Origin: Paenibacillus tyrphae
GTDB lineage: Bacteria; Bacillota; Bacilli; Paenibacillales; NBRC-103111
Direction: 5' to 3'
Length of the DNA stretch: 64,000 nt
Assembly: GCF_027925525.1 (NCBI RefSeq)
Contig: NZ_BSDJ01000001.1
Location: forward strand, 372,001 to 436,000
Part shown: positions 7,904-16,800 of the stretch, piece by piece
Position numbering within the stretch: position 1 is the first letter of the stretch
Layout: each line of letters opens with the position of its first letter
Translations under genes and position numbers: made by a program
Notes under the pieces: model-generated
What the model was told of the DNA's origin: nothing
The model's input: the letters and a program-made list of their open reading frames with translations, nothing else
The model's database searches: none

Positions 7904-10900
7904 CTACTCGATCGTATCGACCAGATCGTAGAGCTGGTCCAGCTCTTGCAGCGTCAGCCGGTTATAGCCCAGGTCGCTGGGCGTGGCTTCGGCGGCGTTT
8001 TGCTCCCCGCAGTGGCGGATGAGGTCCAGCAGGCGGCTTTGGAGCTTGTCCAGCAAAGCGGCGATCGTGTCGTGACGGTGATGCGTACGGTTGTAATCTA
8101 TCGCGATATGAAGCCGCCGGTCCTGCACATAGCCCGTGATGAAGAGCGAAGCCGTTCGCTCGGCTTCCGGGCTTGTCAGACGGCCGACCGGCCATGGTGA
8201 CGGGCCGAACCACCGCTTGCGCAGATCGGTATCGATCTGGCCGATATAGTTGAAGCAGATGTCCGGCTGCTGCGTGAACGTCAAGCCCGGCACGCTCTCC
8301 CGGGGCGTAATATATTTCAACAGGCCGTAGCCGATCCCGTGATTCGGCAGCTGCCGCAAATGCTCCTTGACCGATTTGATCTGGTAACCCAAATCGTCCG
8401 TAGGCTCCATCGGCAGCACAATCGGAAACTGCGACGTAAACCAGCCGACCGTGCGGGTGCTGTTCATAGCCTTGACGACGTTCTCCCGGCCGTGTCCTTC
8501 CAGTTGAATCACGATCCGGTTCGTGTTCATCCATTCCTTCAAGGTCAAGCCCAAGGCGGTCAGCAAAATATCGTTGATTTCCGTATGGTAAGCGCGGTGG
8601 ACCTGCTTCAGCAGCCGCTCCGTTTCTTCGGGCGGCAGTGTGAACATCGCTTGGGCTTCGTCCTTCGTCAGATTGCCCGTCGCCTCGAAGTCCTTTGGTA
8701 CAGGCACGCACGGCGTGCTCTCGACGGCTGCCCAATAATCGGCCTCGCGCAGTACTTCGCCGCTCCGGGCGTACTGCTGCACGGCTTCCGCCCAAGCTTG
8801 GAACGAATGCGTTTTGGACGGCATGACGATGTCACCCTCATGGGTCAGCGCCTGCTCGTAAGCCGCTTCCAAATCTTCCAGCACAATTCGCCACGACACC
8901 CAATCCATCACCAAGTGGTGAGCGACGAGCAGCAAATGATCCCCCTGCGGCGTTCGGAACAAGGCGGTCTTCATCAGCGGACCGTTCACTAAGTCGATGC
9001 TCTCGTGCAGCCGGTTGGCGTGCGCCAGAACGTCCGATTCCATCGAATCGCCGCCGTCCAGAGCCACGATCTCGAAACCGATTAGCGGCTGCTCCGCTGG
9101 TCCCCGGCTATACAGCAGCTTGTGGCCCCCTTCGTCCCTCACCACGGACCGCAGCACGTCATGATGCCCGGCCAGCTTTTCCAGCGCCCGCTTCAAGGCG
9201 GTTTCGTCCAAAGCGCTCTCCGAATGCAGCATCACCGCCAAATTCCAATGGGCCGAAGAAGCGAAGTCACGGTCGAAAAACCACCGGACGATCGGCGTAT
9301 CCTCTATAGGTCCTTCCACGGCGTCCTGCGAGATCTGCACCTGCCCGTCGGCCGGCTTGAGATCGAGGCAAAGCTCCTTCAGCACCGGAGTCAAAAAGAT
9401 CTTCTTCATCTCCAGGTCCCAGCCTCTGCGGTACAATCTCGATGTGATCTGAATCGCCTTAATGGAATCTCCTCCGAGATGGAAAAAGTTGTCTTCTCGC
9501 CCGACCGCTTCTGCTCCAAGCACCTCCTGCCATACGGAAGCCATTAGCTCTTCCAGCTCGCCTTCCGGTGGGACGAACTCTGCTGCCGGACCGCCTACCG
9601 CTGCAGGCTCCGGGAGCCGCTTGCGGTCCAGCTTGCCGCTGGACGTCAGCGGAAATGCTTCCAGCCCCACGTAATGAGCCGGGACCATGTAAGCGGGCAG
9701 CCGGCCCAACAGCAGCGCGCGCAGCTCCGCAGCATCCAATTCCCGATCCGCGACGTAATAGGCGCAGAGAGCTTTGCCGGATGCGGGGGCAGAGGCGATC
9801 TGCCGGACCAGAACGGCGGCTTCTTTGACCGCCGGATGCCCGTTCAATGCGGCTTCGATCTCTCCCATTTCGATCCGGATGCCGTTCAGCTTCACCTGAT
9901 CGTCGCGCCGCCCAAGGTACTCGACGCTTCCGTCCGGCAGTCGGCAGCCGAAGTCGCCCGTCCGGTACATGACCTCGCCCGTCCGAAACGGATGATCCAC
10001 GAACCGCTCGGCTGTCAGTTCGGGATTGTTGCGGTAGCCCCGGGCCAGACCCGCTCCGCTGATATACATTTCCCCGCGCACGCCAACGGGCACGGGCTGC
10101 AAGCTCTCGTCCAAAATATAAATTTGCGTGTTAGCGACGGGACGCCCGATGCAAGCAGATAGACTGTCCGCGTCGAATTCGTGAGCGGTCGCAAAAATCG
10201 TCGCCTCCGTCGGGCCGTATAGGTTCAGCAAACGTCTGGAATCCGACAGCCACGCGCGGATGTCGAGCGTGCATGCTTCCCCGCCCGATCCTACGATACG
10301 CAGCGAATCGGGCAGCCGCTCCGGGGTGAGCGTGGACAAGACGGACGGCGTCAGCACCATCGCCGTAATCCGCTGCTCCTCCAGAAGCCGGTGCAGCGCC
10401 TCGCCTCCCGCCGTCGCTTCCGGGCTGACAAGGCAGAGTGCCGCACCCGAAGCGAGCGTCGCGAAAATCTCCAAGACCGACGTATCGAACGTCGTCGACG
10501 CATACTGCAGCATCCGGCTGCCTCTGGACAAGCCGAACAGCCCGATAGCCGCTTCCACCGCGTTGCAGACGCTGCGGTGTTCGATCGCTACCGACTTCGG
10601 CTTGCCCGTCGATCCCGACGTATACATCACATAGGCCAGATCGCCCGCATCCACTTCGATGCGCGGATTGTCCGCATTTTCCTCCGAAATCGATTGCCAT
10701 GCGCCACCGTCAAGCACGAGCTTATGACGCACCGCCGAGACCGACTCCGCTCCCGCATCCGCCAGCTTAGGCTGAATCAGCAGAACTTCGATTCCCGAAT
10801 CGTCAATCATGGCGCGAATCCGCTCGGCCGGATAAGCCGGATCGATGGCGACGTACGCGCCCCCCGCTTTCAGAATGCCGAGCAGGCCCACAATCGTTTC

Positions 10901-12604
10901 GAACGAGCGCTCCATCATCAAGCCGACGACCTTCTCCCGGCCGACTCCCCGCTTCCGCAAAGCATGGGCGACCTGATTGGCGCGCCGGTTCAGCTCCCGG
11001 TACGTCATCGATTCGCCGCCGCACACGACGGCCGGATCGTCCGGCGTAAGCTCGGCCTGTCTCTCGAACAGACGATGAATGCACGAATCGTCCGGGAACG
11101 GCTGTGCCGTCTCGTTCCACTCGTCTAAGAGCTGATGCCGTTCTTCGTCCGACAGCATCCCCAGCTCGTGAAGGGATTGCTGTGGATTGCGCACGATGCT
11201 CTGCAGCAGGGTTTCCCAATGCAGGCTCATGCGCTCGAACGTCTCCCGGCGGAACAGATCCGGCGAATATTCGAGAAAGCCATCCAGTCCGTCTTCCGTC
11301 TCGGTTAGGCCGATGGTGACATCGTATTTTGCCGTCTCCCCGTCGATCATCTGAATATCCGCTTCCAGTCCGGGAAGCGCGAACTTTTCCTCCGGCACAT
11401 CCACATACACAAATACCGCCTGCACCAGCGGGTTGCGGCTCGGATCGATCGGAACCCGCAGCTCGTCCAGCAGCAGACCGACCGGCAGCTCCTGATGCTT
11501 GTAGACCTCCCTGGCCGTATCGCGCACCTGCCGCAGCAGGTCGATAAAGCTCATCTCCCCCGACATATGCGAACGCAGCGTCCCCATCGTCAGGAAGTAG
11601 CCCATCACTTTTTCCATCTCGATCCGGTTGCGGTTGGCGAGCGGAGTCCCGACCAGAATGTCGGCCTGCCCGGTATACCGGTAGAGCAGCGCCTTGAACG
11701 CCACCATCACGATCATGAAGGTCGAAGCGTTTTCCCGCTTAGCGATCGCTTTCAGCCCGTCCAAAATCTCCTTCGACGACCGGAGGAAGACGCGCGCTCC
11801 CCGGTAAGTGATTGCGGGCGGCCGGGGGAAGTCTGTATGGATGTCGAGGACATAGTCGCAATCCTTCAGCTGCTCCTTCCAGAAGGCAAGCAGCTTCTCC
11901 CGGATCTCGCCCTGCAAATAATTCCGCTGCCATTCGGCATAATCCGCGTACTGGATCGGCAGCTCCGGAAGCTCGGCGGGGACGCCTGCAAGCGCGGCCT
12001 TGTAATGTGCCATCAGTTCCTCGAAGAAGATCGAGAAGGTGAGCCGGTCGATAACAATGTGATGGATGGTTAAGACGAGCGTCCATTCCGTATCCGACAG
12101 CGTAAACAGCTTGAAGCGGATGAGCGGCCCTTTTGCCAGATCGAACAATTGCTGGACCTCTTCGCGCATGAGCTGCTGGGCGACGGCTTCCCGCTCTTCC
12201 TCTGGGATATCCCGCAGATCCACGACGGGAACGCCGACGCGGAGCTCGGGCAGCACGGTCTGCACGGGATCGACGCGTCCGAATACGGTCCGCCAAGCCT
12301 CGTGGCGCTTGACGATTTCGTTGATGCCGTACTCTAGTGCCCCATGATGCAGCTTTCCTCTCAAACGGGCGGCCCCGTACACGTTGTACGCATGCGACTC
12401 AGGGTGCATCCGGTTAAAGAACCAAAGCCGCTCCTGATCGAAGGAGAGCGGGCTCGGGTCTGTATGGTTTCGCCGGGGAATCGCTGCGGCCGCCGGATTC
12501 GGGCTTAGCTGCTGCGCATTCAAGTTTTTTTGCTTAAGCCGCTGTTCGAACAGCGCCCGCTGCTCCGGCGTCAGCGATTGGATACGGTCGGTCAGATTCT
12601 TCAT
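7904..12604 (-). CDS. NRPS, C-A-PCP-E module giving a D-residue
   Basis: 1566 residues. The first 28 residues hold a helical docking segment (LTPEQRALFEQRLKQ). Condensation domain about 50-480, with HHIVIDR at 181-187: the usual final glycine of HHxxxDG is arginine, although the key His and Asp remain. Adenylation domain with YVMYTSGSTGKPKS, LYGPTEATIF and YRTGDFGCRLPDG. Carrier protein serine in LGGDSIKAIQ. Epimerisation domain with HHLVMDWVSW, EGHGRE, TVGWFTSQFP and CFNYIGQ. The C-terminal LTLQELDQLYDLVDTIE resembles a donor docking helix for the next enzyme. By-eye specificity residues D-T-L-V-G-G-L-I-F-K are unusual and unassigned. Start ATG overlaps the stop of the monooxygenase gene (ATGA). 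Confidence 0.93.
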   Translation of the reverse strand: MKNLTDRIQSLTPEQRALFEQRLKQKNLNAQQLSPNPAAAAIPRRNHTDPSPLSFDQERLWFFNRMHPESHAYNVYGAARLRGKLHHGALEYGINEIVKRHEAWRTVFGRVDPVQTVLPELRVGVPVVDLRDIPEEEREAVAQQLMREEVQQLFDLAKGPLIRFKLFTLSDTEWTLVLTIHHIVIDRLTFSIFFEELMAHYKAALAGVPAELPELPIQYADYAEWQRNYLQGEIREKLLAFWKEQLKDCDYVLDIHTDFPRPPAITYRGARVFLRSSKEILDGLKAIAKRENASTFMIVMVAFKALLYRYTGQADILVGTPLANRNRIEMEKVMGYFLTMGTLRSHMSGEMSFIDLLRQVRDTAREVYKHQELPVGLLLDELRVPIDPSRNPLVQAVFVYVDVPEEKFALPGLEADIQMIDGETAKYDVTIGLTETEDGLDGFLEYSPDLFRRETFERMSLHWETLLQSIVRNPQQSLHELGMLSDEERHQLLDEWNETAQPFPDDSCIHRLFERQAELTPDDPAVVCGGESMTYRELNRRANQVAHALRKRGVGREKVVGLMMERSFETIVGLLGILKAGGAYVAIDPAYPAERIRAMIDDSGIEVLLIQPKLADAGAESVSAVRHKLVLDGGAWQSISEENADNPRIEVDAGDLAYVMYTSGSTGKPKSVAIEHRSVCNAVEAAIGLFGLSRGSRMLQYASTTFDTSVLEIFATLASGAALCLVSPEATAGGEALHRLLEEQRITAMVLTPSVLSTLTPERLPDSLRIVGSGGEACTLDIRAWLSDSRRLLNLYGPTEATIFATAHEFDADSLSACIGRPVANTQIYILDESLQPVPVGVRGEMYISGAGLARGYRNNPELTAERFVDHPFRTGEVMYRTGDFGCRLPDGSVEYLGRRDDQVKLNGIRIEMGEIEAALNGHPAVKEAAVLVRQIASAPASGKALCAYYVADRELDAAELRALLLGRLPAYMVPAHYVGLEAFPLTSSGKLDRKRLPEPAAVGGPAAEFVPPEGELEELMASVWQEVLGAEAVGREDNFFHLGGDSIKAIQITSRLYRRGWDLEMKKIFLTPVLKELCLDLKPADGQVQISQDAVEGPIEDTPIVRWFFDRDFASSAHWNLAVMLHSESALDETALKRALEKLAGHHDVLRSVVRDEGGHKLLYSRGPAEQPLIGFEIVALDGGDSMESDVLAHANRLHESIDLVNGPLMKTALFRTPQGDHLLLVAHHLVMDWVSWRIVLEDLEAAYEQALTHEGDIVMPSKTHSFQAWAEAVQQYARSGEVLREADYWAAVESTPCVPVPKDFEATGNLTKDEAQAMFTLPPEETERLLKQVHRAYHTEINDILLTALGLTLKEWMNTNRIVIQLEGHGRENVVKAMNSTRTVGWFTSQFPIVLPMEPTDDLGYQIKSVKEHLRQLPNHGIGYGLLKYITPRESVPGLTFTQQPDICFNYIGQIDTDLRKRWFGPSPWPVGRLTSPEAERTASLFITGYVQDRRLHIAIDYNRTHHRHDTIAALLDKLQSRLLDLIRHCGEQNAAEATPSDLGYNRLTLQELDQLYDLVDTIE

Positions 12605-13839
12605 GGGATCAGCTCCTTGTCAAAAGCGAATTTCCGCTGCAATTCGGATAATAATGCCAAGCTTTCCATCACCGTCTCCCGGTCCACGCCAAAATCGATC
12701 AAGCAGGCAATCTCCCCGACGCCGATGTCGCGGAGCGTCTCCACCAGCTTCGCGCACTTGTCCGGCGTTCCGAGCAGGGAGCTTTCGCGGTAATATTTAT
12801 CGAAAGCGCGGGATACGATCGCCTCGAAGTCCGCGTCGGTCATGCCGTCGTAGTCGGCGAGAATTTGCCTTTGCTGGCTTAAAAAAGTCTTGAGATATTC
12901 CTTCAGCGGCCGCTCCACCTTCGCCCGAACCGCTTCGTCGTTCTCCCCGAGGCAGGTATGAAGCATGACCGCGACCTTTTTCGCCTGCGGATCGTAGCCA
13001 TGCCTCAGCAGTGCTTCGCGGTACCGCTCGATCTTGCCCTCCAGCTCGGCAAAACCGTTCCCGAGAATGCCGGTCAGGATGCCAGCTCCGATCTCGGCGG
13101 CTTGCCGGTACGTCTCCTCATTGCCGTTCGTCGCGATCCACAGGTTCAGCTCGCTTTGGATTGGCCGGGGGAGCGTCTTGATTCGGTGCACCGCCCCGCT
13201 GGCGTCGGTAAAAGGCACCTCCTCCCCGCTCCATAAAGCCCGAACCTGTTCGACCGATTTGAACAGCTCTTCCTTGCGACGGACATAGTAGTCCGGGTCC
13301 TGCATCGGGGCGAGGATAAAATCGGCGGGATGCCAGCCCGTAGCAAAAGCGACCGATACGCGCCCGTCCGACAGGTTGTCCACGACCGACCATTCCTCGA
13401 CGAACCGGACCGGGTGGTGCAGCGGGAGCACGACGCTCCCCGCCCGCAGCTCGACCCGCTCGGTGACTGCCGCCAGCGCCGCGCTGAGCACCGACGGATT
13501 CGGGTACAGCCCACCGAACTCCTCAAAATGCCGCTCCGGCGTCCACACCGCCTTGAACCCGTGCCGATCCGCAAACGCTGCGCATTCCATCAGCAGCCCG
13601 TATTTATGTCGGTCCATGGTCGAGCCGTCGCCAGAGAAGAAAAACAAACTGAAATCCATGGTCGCTTCGCTGCGCCTGCGCTTTGGAACAAAGGCCGCTT
13701 CCGCCGCAGCCGGTCCCCGCCCGGGCTTCGCGCTGCTTGCCGTATCCGGCGCCGCGAGCCCCTGCTGCTTGAGACGCCGCTCCAGCAGCGCCCGCTGCTC
13801 GGGCGATAGCGCCGCCAGCCGATCTTGAATACCGCTCAT
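12601..13839 (-). CDS. luciferase-like monooxygenase with docking helix
   Basis: 412-residue flavin-dependent monooxygenase of the natural-product LLM type (relatives include the MupA-type domain of mupirocin synthesis). The catalytic barrel starts about residue 60 (MDFSLFFFSGDG, HGFKAVWTPERHFEEFGG, SVVLPLHHPVRFVEEWSVVD). The N-terminus starting MSGIQDRLAALSPEQRALLE is nearly the same helical segment as in the downstream NRPS, so the enzyme probably docks on the PKS C-terminus and oxidises the carrier-bound ketide; that step is inference. It sits between the PKS (12-bp gap) and the NRPS (4-bp overlap), which fits an in-line role. Position and chemistry of the oxidation cannot be read from sequence. 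Confidence 0.9.
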   Translation of the reverse strand: MSGIQDRLAALSPEQRALLERRLKQQGLAAPDTASSAKPGRGPAAAEAAFVPKRRRSEATMDFSLFFFSGDGSTMDRHKYGLLMECAAFADRHGFKAVWTPERHFEEFGGLYPNPSVLSAALAAVTERVELRAGSVVLPLHHPVRFVEEWSVVDNLSDGRVSVAFATGWHPADFILAPMQDPDYYVRRKEELFKSVEQVRALWSGEEVPFTDASGAVHRIKTLPRPIQSELNLWIATNGNEETYRQAAEIGAGILTGILGNGFAELEGKIERYREALLRHGYDPQAKKVAVMLHTCLGENDEAVRAKVERPLKEYLKTFLSQQRQILADYDGMTDADFEAIVSRAFDKYYRESSLLGTPDKCAKLVETLRDIGVGEIACLIDFGVDRETVMESLALLSELQRKFAFDKELIP

Positions 13840-13851
13840 TTTCTCATCTCC

Positions 13852-16800
13852 TTACCCCTCGCCGCTTAATAGCTGCATTAGCTCGTCCTGCGGCATATTT
13901 TCGATTTCGCTGAGCAAGCGTTCGATTTCGTCCAGCTCCTCCGGCTTGACCTGCGTCTGCGCAATCGACTCGGCCAGCTCGGCAATCGTCGGCGACTGGA
14001 AAATAACATCCATCGGGATGTCGTCGTGAAACGCTTGGCGCATCCGGGCGACAAGCTGGATCGAAAGCAGCGAGTTGCCGCCCAGATCAAAAAAGCTCTG
14101 CTGTCTGCCGATGTCAGGAATCCCGAACAGCGTCTCCCAGATGGCCGCGATCTTGTGCTCCGCCTCGGTTTGCGGCGGCTCTTGAGACGGTTCGCCATCC
14201 CGGTGCTCGGTGTCCGTCCGGCTATTTCGGCTATCCGAGGCAGCGTGGCCTGCGGTATGCAGCCATCCGCTGCCCACCGCATCGTGAATGCTTTGCGTGG
14301 ACACGACGGCTTGAGACAGACCGCTGGCCGCGATGCGCCGGATCGCCTCAAGCCCTTCCGCTCCGGTAATGCCGAATTTCGCCTGCATTTGCAGCATATG
14401 CTCCTTGACGTCCGCCGGGAGCTCCGTCTGCTTCCGGACCCAAACGTCGTCCTGCCACATGCCCCAGTTGACGGAAACGGTCCGGCCTCCGGTGGCCGCA
14501 TGCCACTTGGCGAACGCATCGACAAATTGATGGGACGCGCACTGATCCATCAGTCCGACGCCGCCGGTAAACGAGATGGTGCGTGAGAACACGATCATCA
14601 GCTCCAGCGGATGGGAGCGAAGCAGCGATTCCAACGTGAGCAGCCCGAGCACCTGAGGCGCGATGACCCGTTCGGACCGTTCCCGGTCGCCCAACTGAAT
14701 CAAGCCCGAGCCGTACGGCTCCTGAGCGAACAGCACGCCGTGAATCGCGCCGAACTGCCGCTCCGCTTCCCGCACAATGTCCCGCAGCCCGGCTTCATCC
14801 GTCAGATCGGCGCTGGCGTAGAGCAGGGGGATTCCATTTTGTTCCAGACCGTGAATTCGCTTAATGATCTTGGCCGTATCGTCCGACTCCCCGTTATGCC
14901 GCAAGTAATGCTCCCACTCGCGGGCGCCCGGGAACGATGCCTCCCCGATCAGCACGAAAGAAACCTTCGCCGTCCGGGCGATTTCCTCGCACAGCCGCAA
15001 GCCGATTTCGCTCGTGGCCCCCGTCACCAGGTACACGCCTCCGTCGCGGAAGGCGGCGTCCGCAGGATCGGCTTCCGGCAGCTTGACCGTTTCGTAGAGT
15101 TGCGTGAAGCGCTGCAGCCCCCGGTATACAACGACAAAGTCCTCTCCCCCATGCTCGATCTCCTGAAGCAGCTGCCGGACCAAGCGCCCGGAGGAAGCCG
15201 AAGCAAGATCGGTCAGACTCACGTCGACGGCGCGTGCCCGAATGTGCGCGTACTCCTGCGGAATGACCCGCAGCGCCCCGAACAAGGTTGCCCGCTCCGG
15301 GCCGCGCACCTGCTCATGGGCGACCCATTGCAGGCTGCCGGTTAGCACGATCAGCTCCGTTGGCTTCGCCGCCGCCTGCATGCCGATCGCTTGGGCTAAA
15401 TGCATCAAGCTGTAGAGCCCAAGCTGCTGCGACCGGGCGTAACGCTGTGCCATAGGGACGGGGGCATCCTCCTCCTCCGATTCCGGTTCGACGACGTTCC
15501 ATAGGTGGACGACGGCGTCCGGGAAACGCTGCTGTGCCGCCAAAGCATGCAGCAGTTCCTCATAGGACCGGCCTTGTGCGGGATGGATCGTAAAGACATC
15601 CTCCTCCACCTGCCGGAATCCGCCGCCTTCGAGCACGGCGACGACATCGTGCCCCTCGCTTTTCAAGCCCTCGCTCAAGGCTTCGGCCAGCCCATACCGG
15701 TCGTGGAACAGCAAATACGTCCGCTTGTGCGACGCTGCATCCCCGGAGGCCGGGGGCTGCGGAGGCAGGAACGTTTGTTTCCATGCCGGAGCGTAGAACC
15801 AATCGGCCATGTCCGCCTGGCGCACCTGTCCCACGGCAGCGGCCGCATCGGCAGGAACCTTTTTCTCCAAATAGTAGCGGTAGCGCTCGAACGGATACGT
15901 CGGCATAGGCACGCGCCTGCGCGCTTTCCCTTCATGCCATGCGGCGCAATCGATATCGGCGCCTGCGGACCACAGCTCGCCCAGCGCCTGAAGGACGCTG
16001 GCATACGCGGATTTGCCCGCTGCCGCCGGGGGTAGCGCGTTCACCGCCAGCGCCCCGTGAGTCGCGCTCCGGGCGACTTGCTGCCGGACCAGCGAGGTTA
16101 ACGACTGCCCCGGGCCGATCTCCAGAAAGGCCGCCCGGCCCGTTTCCGACAGCAGGCGGATGCCGTCTGCGAAGCGGACGGTGTCCCGCAAATGCCGAAC
16201 CCAATACATCGGGTCCGTCGCTTGCTCCGCCGTAATCCACGTTCCCGTCACATTCGAGACATACGGAAGCTGCGGCGCATGCAGCGCGATCCCCCGCATG
16301 ACCCCGGCGAACCGTTCGAGCATCGGCTCCATCATCGCCGAATGATAAGCATGCGAGGTCACCAAACGCTTCGATACGGCGTTCTTGCGTGCGAGCGCCT
16401 GCTCCAGCCGTTCGATCGCCTCGAAGGTTCCCGATACCACGCAGGACATCGGACCGTTCACGGCAGCCACGGACAGCCCCGGTGACACATCGGCCAACAG
16501 CTCCCGCACCTCCGCTTCGGACAGCGCAATCGCCAGCATCGCCCCGCGGTCCATCTCCTGCATCAGACTTCCGCGAGCGGCAACAGCGGTCAAGGCATCG
16601 TCCAAGGTCATGACTCCCGCCAAGCAAGCGGCCACATACTCGCCGATGCTGTGGCCGATCATCGCCTGCGGGCGAACTCCCCAAGCCTCCAACTGCTTGG
16701 CTAAAGCATATTCGAGGACGAACAGCGCAGGCTGCGTCAGGGCGGTTTGGCGCAGCCGGGAAGCCGCTTCCTCCGCTTCGGACGGAGGCGGATACAGCAC

